From Bacteroidaceae bacterium (GTDB lineage: Bacteria; Bacteroidota; Bacteroidia; Bacteroidales; Bacteroidaceae), in contig JAEEZS010000084.1 in NCBI GenBank assembly GCA_016291905.1, forward strand, positions 1-49,001: a stretch of DNA of 49,001 nucleotides. The letters are read 5' to 3'. Below are positions 1-8,732 of the stretch, in pieces. The translations under genes were made by a program, and so were the position numbers. The number at the start of each line of letters is the position of its first letter. The stretch's first letter is position 1. Below the pieces are notes generated by a model. The model saw only the letters and a program-made list of their open reading frames with translations, did no database searches and had not been told where the DNA came from.

Positions 1-36
1 AATTTGAAATAGGCATATAGACGATATAAGTATAGC

Positions 37-68
37 AAAGGGACCTGCCCAAATGGACAGATCCCTTT
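37..68 (-). terminator. Hairpin terminator downstream of ppdK
   Basis: Arms 37-50 and 55-68 surround a 4-nt loop. Read on the plus strand the stem has two C/A mismatches, but on the minus strand these become G-U wobbles, so the 14-bp stem pairs fully only in minus-strand RNA. That points to the ppdK transcript, whose stop codon lies at 91-93. The U-tract is short (UUU then GCUAUA), so termination may be modest. A plus-strand role, with the T6 run at 66-71, is the alternative. Confidence 0.6.
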
Positions 69-90
69 TTTATGCATTGTTATAGTTCGA

Positions 91-2811
91 TTACTCTTCA
101 ACAGCTGCCTGGGCGGCGGCGAGGCGGGCGATGGGTACGCGGAAAGGTGAGCAGCTGGCGTAGTTCATGCCAATCTTGGCGCAGAACTTCACGGAGCTGG
201 GTTCGCCGCCGTGTTCACCGCAGATACCGGTGCGCAGTTCGGGACGTACCTCGTGACCCTTGCGGATGGCGTACTTGATGAGCTTGCCAACGCCATTCTG
301 GTCGAGCACCTGGAATGGGTCAACCTTCAGAATCTTCTTCTCCAGATAGACGGGGAGGAAGCTGGCGATGTCGTCGCGGCTGTAGCCGAACGTCATCTGC
401 GTAAGGTCGTTGGTGCCAAAGCTGAAGTACTGGGCTTCGGTGGCGATACGGTCGGCGGTGAGGGCGGCACGCGGAATCTCAATCATCGTACCAATCTCGA
501 ATTCGACTTCCACGCCGTATTCGGCAAAGACCTGAGCTGCAACCTTCTTGATGATTTCCTTTTGCTGCTTGAGCTCGTAAAGGATACCGATGAGAGGCAC
601 CATGATTTCGGGCATGGGGTTCTTGCCTTCCTTCTTCAGCTCGCAAGCAGCGCTGAGGATAGCACGGGTCTGCATGGCGGTGATTTCGGGGAAGGTGATG
701 CCCAGACGGCAACCGCGGTGACCCAGCATGGGGTTGTTCTCGGCAAGGCTGGCAACACGCTTCTTAATGGTTTCGATGGAGACGCCCATCTCGTCGGCCA
801 TGATCTGCTGGCCTTCACGATCGTGGGGAACGAACTCGTGGAGAGGGGGATCAAGTAGACGAATGTTGACGGGGCAGCCGTCCATAGCCTCGAGGATACC
901 CTTGAAGTCGGCCTTTTGGTAGGGAAGGAGCTTCTCTAATGCTTTCTCACGGCCTTCAACAGAGTCGGCAAGAATCATCTCGCGCATGGCGACAATCTTC
1001 TTGTCCTCGAAGAACATGTGTTCAGTACGTGTCAGACCGATACCCTTGGCACCGAAGGCACGGGCCACCTGTGCGTCGTGGGGCGTGTCGGCATTGGTGC
1101 GGACCTGCAGCTTGGTGTACTTGTCACAGAGGTCCATGAGGGCCTTGAAGTCACCGCTCAGCTCGGCTGCCTTGGTGGGCACCTTGCCGGCATAAACCTG
1201 ACCCGTGGAACCGTTGAGTGAGAGGTAGTCGCCTTCTTTGTAAGTGATGCCCTCGATCTCGACGGTCTTGGTCTTGTAGTTGACGTTGATGGCACCTGCG
1301 CCGCTGACACAGCACTTACCCATGCCGCGGGCGACGACGGCAGCGTGGCTCGTCATACCGCCGCGAGCGGTGAGGATACCTTCAGCACTGGCCATACCGG
1401 CAAGGTCTTCGGGAGAGGTTTCGATACGGACCATCACCACCTTGTGGCCGTCCTTATGCCAAGCTTGTGCATCGTCGGCGTGGAAGACTATCTGTCCGCA
1501 GGCAGCGCCCGGGCTGGCAGGCAGACCCTGGGTAATGACCTTGGCCTTCTTCAGTGCATCTTTGTCAAAGACGGGGTGGAGCAGCTCATCAAGCTTCTGC
1601 GGTTCGCAACGCATGACGGCAGTCTTTTCATCGATGAGGCCTTCGCGCACGAGATCCATAGCAATCTTCACCATAGCCGTGCCGGTACGTTTGCCATTAC
1701 GGGTTTGGAGGAACCAAAGCTTGCCCTCCTGAACGGTGAACTCCATATCCTGCATGTCGCGGTAATGGTTTTCCAGTTTCTCTTGTATGCCGTTAAGTTG
1801 GGCGTAAATAGCGGGCATAGCTTCCTCCATGGAGGGATACTTGGCTACGCGTTCCTCCTCGCTGATACCAGCACGCTCGGCCCAGCGCTGGCTACCGAGC
1901 TTCGTAATCTGCTGCGGAGTACGAATGCCAGCAACAACGTCCTCGCCCTGTGCATTGACTAGATACTCACCATTGAACACGTTCTCGCCAGTTGCGGCAT
2001 CACGGCTGAAGCAGACGCCTGTGGCGCTGGTGTCGCCCATGTTGCCGAACACCATAGCCATAACGCTGACAGCGGTGCCCCATTCATCAGGAATTCCCTC
2101 CATCTTGCGGTAGAGGATGGCACGTTCGTTCATCCAGCTGCGGAACACAGCACAGATGGCACCCCAAAGCTGCACGGTGGGATTCTCGGGGAATTCCTGA
2201 CCCGTCTGGGCTTTGATGGCCTTCTTGAAACGGGCTACGAGGTCTTTCAGTTCCTCGACGCTCAAGTCCTTGTCAAGCTTTACACCACGGATGGCTTTCA
2301 CCTGCTCGATGATTGCCTCGAACGGGTCAATGTCTTCCTTGTTGACAGGTTTCATTCCTAGCACGACATCGCCGTACATCTGAACGAAACGGCGGTAGGA
2401 GTCATAGACGAAATGGGGGTTGTTCGTCTTCTTCACCATAGCTTCTGCAACAGCGTCGTTGAGACCGAGGTTGAGGATGGTGTCCATCATACCCGGCATG
2501 GAGGCGCGGGCACCAGAACGGACACTCACCAGAAGCGGGTTCTCAGTGGAGCCGAACTGGCAGTTCATAAGGGTCTCGATATGCTTGACAGCCGCATTCA
2601 CATCGTCCTGAAGGAGTTCCATGATTTTTTCCTGACCCACTTCGTAGTATTCGTTACAAACGTCTGTTGTGATGGTGAAACCCGGGGGAACGGGCACGCC
2701 GATGAGGTTCATCTCTGCCAGATTGGCACCCTTGCCACCCAGCTGCTCACGCATTTGTGCGTTTCCTTCGGCCTTACCGTTTCCGAAGAGATAGACTCGT
2801 TTTTTGTCCAT
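91..2811 (-). CDS. ppdK: Pyruvate, phosphate dikinase
   Basis: Cytosolic enzyme interconverting pyruvate + ATP + Pi and PEP + AMP + PPi; in anaerobic Bacteroidetes it links PEP and pyruvate pools. At 906 residues it has the full family length. The N-terminal nucleotide-binding domain begins with GGKGANLAEM (about residues 25-34). The swivelling phosphohistidine domain has GGMTSHAAVVARG with the phosphorylated His near residue 489. The C-terminal PEP/pyruvate barrel has GLTRTEHMFF (about 592-601), RLLDPPLHEF (651-660) and the GICGEHGGEP segment carrying the catalytic Cys near 865. It is a single gene, divergent from rlmD, with a promoter candidate at 2862-2869 and a hairpin at 37-68 behind it. 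Nothing is missing or truncated. Confidence 0.97.
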   Translation of the reverse strand: MDKKRVYLFGNGKAEGNAQMREQLGGKGANLAEMNLIGVPVPPGFTITTDVCNEYYEVGQEKIMELLQDDVNAAVKHIETLMNCQFGSTENPLLVSVRSGARASMPGMMDTILNLGLNDAVAEAMVKKTNNPHFVYDSYRRFVQMYGDVVLGMKPVNKEDIDPFEAIIEQVKAIRGVKLDKDLSVEELKDLVARFKKAIKAQTGQEFPENPTVQLWGAICAVFRSWMNERAILYRKMEGIPDEWGTAVSVMAMVFGNMGDTSATGVCFSRDAATGENVFNGEYLVNAQGEDVVAGIRTPQQITKLGSQRWAERAGISEEERVAKYPSMEEAMPAIYAQLNGIQEKLENHYRDMQDMEFTVQEGKLWFLQTRNGKRTGTAMVKIAMDLVREGLIDEKTAVMRCEPQKLDELLHPVFDKDALKKAKVITQGLPASPGAACGQIVFHADDAQAWHKDGHKVVMVRIETSPEDLAGMASAEGILTARGGMTSHAAVVARGMGKCCVSGAGAINVNYKTKTVEIEGITYKEGDYLSLNGSTGQVYAGKVPTKAAELSGDFKALMDLCDKYTKLQVRTNADTPHDAQVARAFGAKGIGLTRTEHMFFEDKKIVAMREMILADSVEGREKALEKLLPYQKADFKGILEAMDGCPVNIRLLDPPLHEFVPHDREGQQIMADEMGVSIETIKKRVASLAENNPMLGHRGCRLGITFPEITAMQTRAILSAACELKKEGKNPMPEIMVPLIGILYELKQQKEIIKKVAAQVFAEYGVEVEFEIGTMIEIPRAALTADRIATEAQYFSFGTNDLTQMTFGYSRDDIASFLPVYLEKKILKVDPFQVLDQNGVGKLIKYAIRKGHEVRPELRTGICGEHGGEPSSVKFCAKIGMNYASCSPFRVPIARLAAAQAAVEE

Positions 2812-2861
2812 AGATAAGTTAATTTAGTATTTGTAAAATAAATCGTTTCTGAAAAAGCGTG

Positions 2862-2892
2862 CAAAAGTACTCATTTTATTTGGAAAACGCAA
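2862..2892 (-). promoter_or_regulatory. Promoter of ppdK
   Basis: On the minus strand TACTTTTG (2862-2869) matches the Bacteroidetes -7 box TAnnTTTG. A GTTG element lies exactly 20 bp upstream (TTG at 2890-2892), giving the usual -33/-7 spacing. The predicted leader to the ppdK ATG at 2811 is about 45 nt. Confidence 0.6.
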
Positions 2893-2974
2893 CCCCTTTG
2901 GCGAAAAAAAGCTAAATAGGCCTGTCGTTTGCTTTTTTTAATGGAAAAATGTGCGCTTTTATTGAGTTATTGCT

Positions 2975-2982
2975 TAATTTTG
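2975..2982 (+). promoter_or_regulatory. -7 box candidate for rlmD
   Basis: TAATTTTG matches TAnnTTTG. It ends only 7 nt before the rlmD ATG at 2990, so a transcript starting at the usual distance would be leaderless or nearly so. No good -33 TTTG is seen at 19-21 bp. Confidence 0.4.
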
Positions 2983-2989
2983 CACAACT

Positions 2990-4471
2990 ATGAGTAGAAA
3001 GAACAAACCGCTCCCGCTGTTGGAGCATGTGACGATAACTGGTGTGGCAGCCGAAGGCAAAGCACTGGCACGGGTAGACGACTTGGTAGTTTTCGTCCCC
3101 TTCGTTGTTCCTGGCGATGTGGTGGATTTGCAAGTGCGCCGAAAGAAACATTCCTACGCTGAGGCTGAAGCTGTGAAGTTTCATACTTACAGCCCCTTGC
3201 GTGTTGAGCCTTTTTGTCGGCACTTTGGGGTTTGTGGAGGCTGCAAGTGGCAATGTCTAAAGTATGAAGAACAACTCAAGGCCAAGCAGCAGCAGGTGGT
3301 AGATAGTCTAACCCGTATTGGCCATATTGATTTACCCGACATAAGCCCTATTCTTGGCTCCGAACGCACTCGCTACTACCGCAACAAGCTGGAGTTCACT
3401 TTCTCCGACAAGCGTTGGCTGACCGAAAAGGAAATAGCTTCCGATGTCCGTTACGATGATATGAACGCTGTCGGATTTCACATTCCTGACTGTTTTGACA
3501 AGGTGCTTGATATCCGTGAGTGTTATTTAATGGACGACCTCAACAATCGTGTCCGCAACGGTATCCGTGACTATGCTCTCACGCATAGCCTCACTTTCTT
3601 TGACCTCCGTGAGCAGACAGGTCTTTTGCGTGGCATGATGCTCCGTCTGGCTGAGGATGAGGCGGGTGTCATTAGCGAAGCGATGCTCCTTATGCAATTC
3701 TGCACTAATCTTGAGAGCCCACAGCCTCGTGTGCGTGGGCAAAGAATAGAACCTCCTCAGGGTGATTTTACTTCTGAAATAAACGGCCTGATGTCCTATT
3801 TGCGCAATACGTTCCCTGAGATCACCTCGCTGCTCTACGTGATCAACAATAAGTGTAACGACACCATTGGTGACCTCCCTGTAGTCACCTTCTCAGGCAC
3901 AGATTTCATTACTGCCCAAATGGAGGATTTGCGCTTCAAGGTAGGTCCTAAGTCGTTCTACCAAACCAATACGCACCAAGCCTATAATCTTTATAAAGTG
4001 GCGCGCGACTTCGCCGCTCTCACAGGTTCAGAACTTGTTTATGATCTTTACACTGGTACGGGTACCATTGCAAATTTCGTGGCTCGCTCGTGCAGACAAG
4101 TTATCGGTATCGAATACGTCCCCGAGGCTATTGAGGATGCGAAGGTTAACGCCTCTCTCAACGGTCTTGCTAATACACTTTTTTATGCTGGCGATATGAA
4201 GGACATGCTTACAGACGATTTTATCCGTACCCATGGTCGTCCCGACGTCATTATCACCGACCCGCCTCGTGCTGGAATGCATGGCGATGTTGTTGATGTA
4301 ATCCTGCGTGCTGCTCCACAGCGAATTGTCTATGTCAGCTGTAATCCTGCCACTCAGGCACGTGACGTTCAGTTGCTCTGCACTCGTTATCGTGTCACTC
4401 GCGTGCAGCCTGTTGATATGTTCCCTCACACTCAGCATGTGGAGAACGTCTTACTCCTTGAACTGTGTTAA
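2990..4471 (+). CDS. rlmD: 23S rRNA (uracil-5-)-methyltransferase, RlmD/RumA family
   Basis: SAM-dependent m5U methyltransferase of rRNA (TrmA/RlmC/RlmD superfamily). The 493-residue protein begins with a TRAM RNA-binding domain (about residues 10-65). A cysteine cluster follows in EPFCRHFGVCGGCKWQC (C76, C82, C85, C89), expected to hold a [4Fe-4S] cluster. The Rossmann methyltransferase domain has VYDLYTGTGTIANF (SAM loop, about 340-353), ITDPPRAGMH and the nucleophile motif VSCNPATQARD near the C-terminus. Bacteroidetes members are usually annotated rlmD, but the exact target uridine cannot be read from the sequence. The gene is divergent from ppdK, and the next gene starts 24 nt after its stop. 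Confidence 0.93.
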   Translation: MSRKNKPLPLLEHVTITGVAAEGKALARVDDLVVFVPFVVPGDVVDLQVRRKKHSYAEAEAVKFHTYSPLRVEPFCRHFGVCGGCKWQCLKYEEQLKAKQQQVVDSLTRIGHIDLPDISPILGSERTRYYRNKLEFTFSDKRWLTEKEIASDVRYDDMNAVGFHIPDCFDKVLDIRECYLMDDLNNRVRNGIRDYALTHSLTFFDLREQTGLLRGMMLRLAEDEAGVISEAMLLMQFCTNLESPQPRVRGQRIEPPQGDFTSEINGLMSYLRNTFPEITSLLYVINNKCNDTIGDLPVVTFSGTDFITAQMEDLRFKVGPKSFYQTNTHQAYNLYKVARDFAALTGSELVYDLYTGTGTIANFVARSCRQVIGIEYVPEAIEDAKVNASLNGLANTLFYAGDMKDMLTDDFIRTHGRPDVIITDPPRAGMHGDVVDVILRAAPQRIVYVSCNPATQARDVQLLCTRYRVTRVQPVDMFPHTQHVENVLLLELC

Positions 4472-4494
4472 TTCTTAATATCTTTTTTTCAGCT

Positions 4495-5190
4495 ATGAAT
4501 AAAACTACAAATTGGCTTCTTGCGGCAGCCCTCATAATCGCCGCATTTGTGTTAGGTTGGGCACTTAAGATGCCTGTTAGTGCTCTTAAACAGTATGACC
4601 GTACCGTCTCAGTACGAGGCCTTGCAACCAAGGAAGTGAAAGCTGACTACGCCATTGCTCCCTGTGCTTACTCCCTGCTCGGCAACGATATGCAGAGCCT
4701 TTATCAGGAGATTAAGCGGAAGAATGAAATCTTCATTGACTTCATCAAGTCCTATGGTATCAGCAGTGACGAGATTAGTGTCTCTACGCCCGAGTTTACC
4801 GACCGTCGTACATGGGACAACAACAGTGGTTATGCTTTCCAAGTAACCAGCGTTATCACTGTCGGCACCAAGCAAGTTGATGCCGTCATCCGCATGCTCA
4901 GTGAACAAAGCCGGCTTATGGAGAAAAACATTGTTCCCCTTACTGGCTGGGAGTATCGTCCTAACTACAGCTTCCGCGGACTTAATGAGATTAAGCCCGG
5001 CATGATAGAGGATGCCACGAAGAACGCACGCGAGGCAGCACAGAAATTCGCAGCTGATAGCGACAGCAAACTTGGCAAAATCAAGAATGCGACCCAGGGA
5101 CAGTTCTCTATCGAAGATCGTGACAGCAATACTCCCTATATCAAGAATGTTCGCGTTGTCACCTACGTTGATTTCTATTTGAAAGATTGA
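4495..5190 (+). CDS. SIMPL-domain (DUF541) membrane-anchored protein
   Basis: This 231-residue protein has one N-terminal hydrophobic segment (about residues 6-24, WLLAAALIIAAFVLGWAL), which is a signal anchor or signal peptide, followed by a SIMPL domain (YDRTVSVRGLATKEVKADYA onward). The family forms oligomeric periplasmic or surface assemblies; a specific role is not established here. The ATG at 4495 is chosen because the upstream GTG at 4465 overlaps the rlmD stop and would add unlikely residues before the hydrophobic segment. It probably shares the rlmD transcript. It converges on the TPR gene, with 35 bp between the two stops. Confidence 0.85.
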   Translation: MNKTTNWLLAAALIIAAFVLGWALKMPVSALKQYDRTVSVRGLATKEVKADYAIAPCAYSLLGNDMQSLYQEIKRKNEIFIDFIKSYGISSDEISVSTPEFTDRRTWDNNSGYAFQVTSVITVGTKQVDAVIRMLSEQSRLMEKNIVPLTGWEYRPNYSFRGLNEIKPGMIEDATKNAREAAQKFAADSDSKLGKIKNATQGQFSIEDRDSNTPYIKNVRVVTYVDFYLKD

Positions 5191-5225
5191 TATTCAATCA
5201 ATCGTTTCTTCTACTCGTAGAGCCA

Positions 5226-7277
5226 TTATTGTTTAAGCCCCTTCCTCCCTCGGACAAGGTCAAGGAGGAAGGGGATATCGGTTTCGTCGATACCGAGTTG
5301 GTGAAGTGTGTCGACAGAGGGAAGCGAGGTAATGGGAGAGAGTGTGAGAAGTGCTTCGTCGCGATGACCAGTGAGCCACTGGGCAACGGCGATGAGTGTG
5401 AGGTCGTCATCGGTGGCCTGGGATGCTGTTCCGTCATCAGCGGTTAAAGCTGTCTGGAGGCGGTGGGCCGTGCGGAGAGCCGCATCGGGATGTTGGAGCA
5501 GAAGTTCGGTTCGGACTATGGCACGATTGGTGCGAAGGTCATTGGGGTTGTCGTAAGCAAGAAGTTGGAGGAGAGGGAGGCTCTCGTCGTATTTTCCCAT
5601 CTGAATGAGACATTCAGCCTGACGATATGTGAAAAGGGGATTGTCGGGCTTCATGGCAGCGAGGTGGTGGTAGCTATGGAAGGCGTCGTCATATTGGGCA
5701 AGAGCACGTTGGCACTGGGCGGTATGATGGAGAGTCCAGTAGTGGTCGGGCTTGAGCACGTCAGCCATAAGGTAGGCTCTTAAGGCCTCTTCGTAGTTGC
5801 CATTATGTTGGTGGCAGTATCCGTATTTCTGCCAGAGTGTGACGTCAGTGATGCTGCTAGGGGATGACGGTTTGGCTGTCATACGTTGGATGGCGTCAAA
5901 GGAACTAATGGCGGCGGGGAAATCGCGTCTCTGGAAGTTAAGTTCGAAGAGGGCGATAAGCGATGTCATTGGCAGGGTGTAGAAAGTGTGGAGTGGGTCA
6001 CCGGCAGCCTGCGAACCTCCTACGATGAAGGGATCGGCATAGGACGATCGGGCAGGACTTAGGTGAAAGAAACGGTAGAGATCTTGGATGTATTGACGGA
6101 CAAGTGTGCGTGGGGAAGGCTTAGGGTTCTTTGATGAGGCGGATGCAATGGGATTGTCAGAGCCAAGTTCCTCACGAATAGCTTCTTCCTGCTCGGCGAA
6201 TTGGGATTGAAGCATGTCGAGCTGTGCCCTGGGAACAGAAGCCAACGAGAGACAGAAGGAGTATTTGTCGGAGTTACAGAACATGCCAGAGCGCATAATG
6301 ATGCTTTGGAGGGAATGTCCGTCTTTTGGGAATAGGTGACTAATGGCTGGATGGGTGGGGTCGAAGGGACGGAACCAGTTGGCGATGTCGTCGAAGAAGG
6401 GGTAGTTCTTCAGCTTTGAAAAGGTAGCCATATAGACGTCAGAGCCGTTCATCTGTAGCTCGGTGAGTTCTTGAAGTTTCTCCTCAAGTCCACTCTCTTT
6501 GAGCCATTGACTCCATTCGGGATTGCTTTCGTCTGTGAGGTCGTCAGGGGTGATGAAATGCTTGCCCTTGGCTTTGGGGCTGCGTAGCATGGAAGGGATG
6601 ATGTCGTCAACCATGCGGCGCTCAATCTCTTCGGTGTCGCGGCTGCGTACAAACTGCAACTCGACGTCGGTGAGCATGTCGATAAAAGCGCTGTCTGTGC
6701 CGAGCTGACGCAGACGGGCCTCGACATCAGGGTAGAAACGGATGCGTTGAGCGTAACGGCGCACAGCGATGTCTATGGCGGTGACGGCCCGCACGACAAT
6801 GGCGTCATCGGTTGATTCGGCAGCTTCGCACAGCACCTCCATCTTGCGGGGGTCGAATACTTGCAACAGGCTCAGCGTTATGCTGCTGAGGAGTAGAAGG
6901 GCATCGGCTCCTTTGGCTCCATTCCTTATCTTTTGGATGGCGTCAGCTTTTTCAACACTGCTCCAAAAAGTGGGAGCACCGAAGGCTTGTTGTGGGCTAT
7001 TACCCTTCGACTCTTTTGCAGATTTTTCTGAAGAAGAAATGAGTTCCAACCGGTCGCTGAGAACAAGGGTGCGGCCGATAAGACGGGTGAAGACATTTTG
7101 TCGTTCCGGGTCATTAACCCCTTGGCGGAAGTAGTCGAGAAGGAGGTCGTAGAGGGTCACGATGTCGTTATACTCTTTACGGAGTTCCCACGACACCGAT
7201 GGCCGACTAATGGCGGGTTCCAACTCGTTCAGCGCTTCGCGTAACCGTCCTTCAACGACGAGGTCTTCAACACTCAT
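5226..7277 (-). CDS. Tetratricopeptide-repeat protein
   Basis: A 683-residue soluble protein with no signal peptide or membrane segment. The C-terminal third has TPR-like helical pairs (YGYCHQHNGNYEEALRAYLMADVLKPDHYWTLHH, then AQYDDAFHSYHHLAAMKPDN, then MGKYDESLPLLQLLAYDNPND). The N-terminal two thirds are alpha-helical and not recognised. The start is set at MSVEDLVVEGRL (7277): the open frame runs upstream into the end of pgk, but those extra residues are low-complexity and cross a hairpin at 7293-7324. It lies 58 bp behind pgk on the same strand, so co-transcription with attenuation at that hairpin is possible. No function is assigned. Confidence 0.8.
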   Translation of the reverse strand: MSVEDLVVEGRLREALNELEPAISRPSVSWELRKEYNDIVTLYDLLLDYFRQGVNDPERQNVFTRLIGRTLVLSDRLELISSSEKSAKESKGNSPQQAFGAPTFWSSVEKADAIQKIRNGAKGADALLLLSSITLSLLQVFDPRKMEVLCEAAESTDDAIVVRAVTAIDIAVRRYAQRIRFYPDVEARLRQLGTDSAFIDMLTDVELQFVRSRDTEEIERRMVDDIIPSMLRSPKAKGKHFITPDDLTDESNPEWSQWLKESGLEEKLQELTELQMNGSDVYMATFSKLKNYPFFDDIANWFRPFDPTHPAISHLFPKDGHSLQSIIMRSGMFCNSDKYSFCLSLASVPRAQLDMLQSQFAEQEEAIREELGSDNPIASASSKNPKPSPRTLVRQYIQDLYRFFHLSPARSSYADPFIVGGSQAAGDPLHTFYTLPMTSLIALFELNFQRRDFPAAISSFDAIQRMTAKPSSPSSITDVTLWQKYGYCHQHNGNYEEALRAYLMADVLKPDHYWTLHHTAQCQRALAQYDDAFHSYHHLAAMKPDNPLFTYRQAECLIQMGKYDESLPLLQLLAYDNPNDLRTNRAIVRTELLLQHPDAALRTAHRLQTALTADDGTASQATDDDLTLIAVAQWLTGHRDEALLTLSPITSLPSVDTLHQLGIDETDIPFLLDLVRGRKGLKQ
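5238..5274 (-). terminator. Stem-loop inside the 3' end of the TPR gene
   Basis: Two perfect 11-bp arms (5238-5248, 5264-5274) are separated by 15 nt and lie within the last 15 codons of the TPR gene. No strong U-tract follows on the minus strand. It could be a terminator or RNA-stability element overlapping the coding end, since little intergenic space is left. Confidence 0.35.
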
Positions 7278-7292
7278 GACAAAATGATACAG

Positions 7293-7324
7293 AAAAGGTG
7301 ACGAACCATGGTCCGTCACCTTTT
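7293..7324 (-). terminator. Hairpin between pgk and the TPR gene
   Basis: Perfect 11-bp arms (7293-7303 and 7314-7324) surround a 10-nt loop that contains the palindrome ACCATGGT. On the minus strand the stem ends in CCTTTT. It lies just after the pgk stop (7336-7338) and 16 bp before the TPR start at 7277. A (partial) terminator for pgk is the simplest reading. Confidence 0.6.
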
Positions 7325-7335
7325 CACGTCCTTCT

Positions 7336-8589
7336 TTACTTCTGAATAGCTGCAATGCCAGGCAGTACCTTACCCTCGATGGCCTCGAGGAGTGCGCCAC
7401 CACCAGTGCTGACGTAACTAACTTTGTCGGCAAGGCCGAACTTATTGATGCAGGCTACGGAGTCGCCGCCACCAACGAGCGAGAAGGCTCCGGCAGCAGT
7501 TGCCTCAACGATGGCATCAGCCACGGCACGCGAACCTGCCATAAAGTTCTCCATCTCGAACACACCGGTGGGACCATTCCAAAGGATGGTCTTGGCACCA
7601 CGGATGGCGTTGGCAAAGACTTCCATGCTCTTGGGGCCGATATCAAGGCCTTCCCAACCGTCGGGAATCTCCTTTGAGAGACAGAATTGGGTGTTGGCAT
7701 CGTTGTCAAACGCGTCAGCAACCTTCGAGTCGACGGGGAGCACCAGCTTTACGCCCTTTTCCTCGGCTTGACGCATAATATCGAGGGCGAGGTCGAGTTT
7801 GTCGTCTTCACAAATGGAGTTTCCAACGGTGCCACCCATAGCTTTCATAAAGGTATAAGTCATGCCGCCGCCCAAAATAAGGGTGTCGACCTTGCCAAGC
7901 AGGTTCTCAATGATTTCAATCTTCGTTGAAACCTTCGATCCACCCATAATGGCAACGAAAGGACGATGGATGTCGTTCATCACCTTATCGACGGCGCGGA
8001 CTTCTTTCTCCATAAGATAGCCGAACATCTTGTGGTCGGTGTCGAAGTAGTCGGCAATGAGGGCCGTGGAGGCATGGGCACGGTGTGCGGTGCCGAAAGC
8101 ATCGTTGACGTAGCAGTCGGCATAGTCGGCTAGCACCTTCGTGAAGGCCTTCTGACTCTCCTTGACAACCTTCTTGGCAGCCTTCTTTTCTTCATCGGAG
8201 GCATCCTCAGCCAATCCGCGGGGCTTGCCTTCCTCCTCAGCATAGAAGCGGAGATTCTCAAGCAGCAGCGCTTCTCCGTCCTTCAAAGCAGCCACAGCGT
8301 CTTGAGCCTTCTGACAATCATCGGCGAACTTCACATCAACACCAAGGCACTCGCTGACGTGAGGCAGGATATGACGGAGGGAGTACTTTGGGTCTGGGTT
8401 CTTTTTGGGACGACCCATGTGAGAAGCAATGATGAGGCGACCGCCATCAGCAAGAATCTTCTTCAGCGTGGGGAGCGCTGCACGGATGCGGGTGTCATCG
8501 GTAATCTCGAAACTCTCGTTCAAAGGAACGTTGAAATCTACACGCACAAATGCCTTCTTTCCGGCAAAATTGAACTGGTCAAGTGTCAT
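7336..8589 (-). CDS. pgk: Phosphoglycerate kinase
   Basis: Cytosolic glycolytic enzyme transferring phosphate between 1,3-bisphosphoglycerate and ADP. It is 417 residues, normal length. Motifs seen are [13 protein letters not shown] near the N-terminus, [19 protein letters not shown] (substrate-binding Arg and His), [13 protein letters not shown] (about 215-227), [11 protein letters not shown], and the C-terminal [14 protein letters not shown] and [19 protein letters not shown] nucleotide-binding loops. It is divergent from the GH125 gene; the two promoter candidates (8641-8648 minus, 8670-8677 plus) lie within 37 bp of each other. Confidence 0.97.
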   Translation of the reverse strand: MTLDQFNFAGKKAFVRVDFNVPLNESFEITDDTRIRAALPTLKKILADGGRLIIASHMGRPKKNPDPKYSLRHILPHVSECLGVDVKFADDCQKAQDAVAALKDGEALLLENLRFYAEEEGKPRGLAEDASDEEKKAAKKVVKESQKAFTKVLADYADCYVNDAFGTAHRAHASTALIADYFDTDHKMFGYLMEKEVRAVDKVMNDIHRPFVAIMGGSKVSTKIEIIENLLGKVDTLILGGGMTYTFMKAMGGTVGNSICEDDKLDLALDIMRQAEEKGVKLVLPVDSKVADAFDNDANTQFCLSKEIPDGWEGLDIGPKSMEVFANAIRGAKTILWNGPTGVFEMENFMAGSRAVADAIVEATAAGAFSLVGGGDSVACINKFGLADKVSYVSTGGGALLEAIEGKVLPGIAAIQK

Positions 8590-8640
8590 GTTACAGGGTT
8601 TTTTTAATGGGTTTAATATTTTTTTTCATTTTTTGTTCGG

Positions 8641-8648
8641 CAAAGGTA
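8641..8648 (-). promoter_or_regulatory. -7 box of pgk
   Basis: TACCTTTG on the minus strand matches TAnnTTTG, about 52 nt upstream of the pgk ATG. No clear -33 TTTG is present at 20 bp. Confidence 0.45.
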
Positions 8649-8669
8649 CGGAATATCTTCTTATTTGCG

Positions 8670-8677
8670 TATATTTG
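8670..8677 (+). promoter_or_regulatory. -7 box of the GH125 gene
   Basis: TATATTTG matches TAnnTTTG, 55 bp before the ATG at 8733, in the right place for this gene. The -33 element is not convincing. Confidence 0.45.
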
Positions 8678-8732
8678 TGCCGAAAAAATTACTTCCTTTT
8701 TAAATCGAACCATTGAAACTCTTAAAACGAAG

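Noticed and set aside
211..858. 215-codon frame opposite ppdK
   Set aside because: Antisense to conserved C-terminal ppdK motifs; no independent support.
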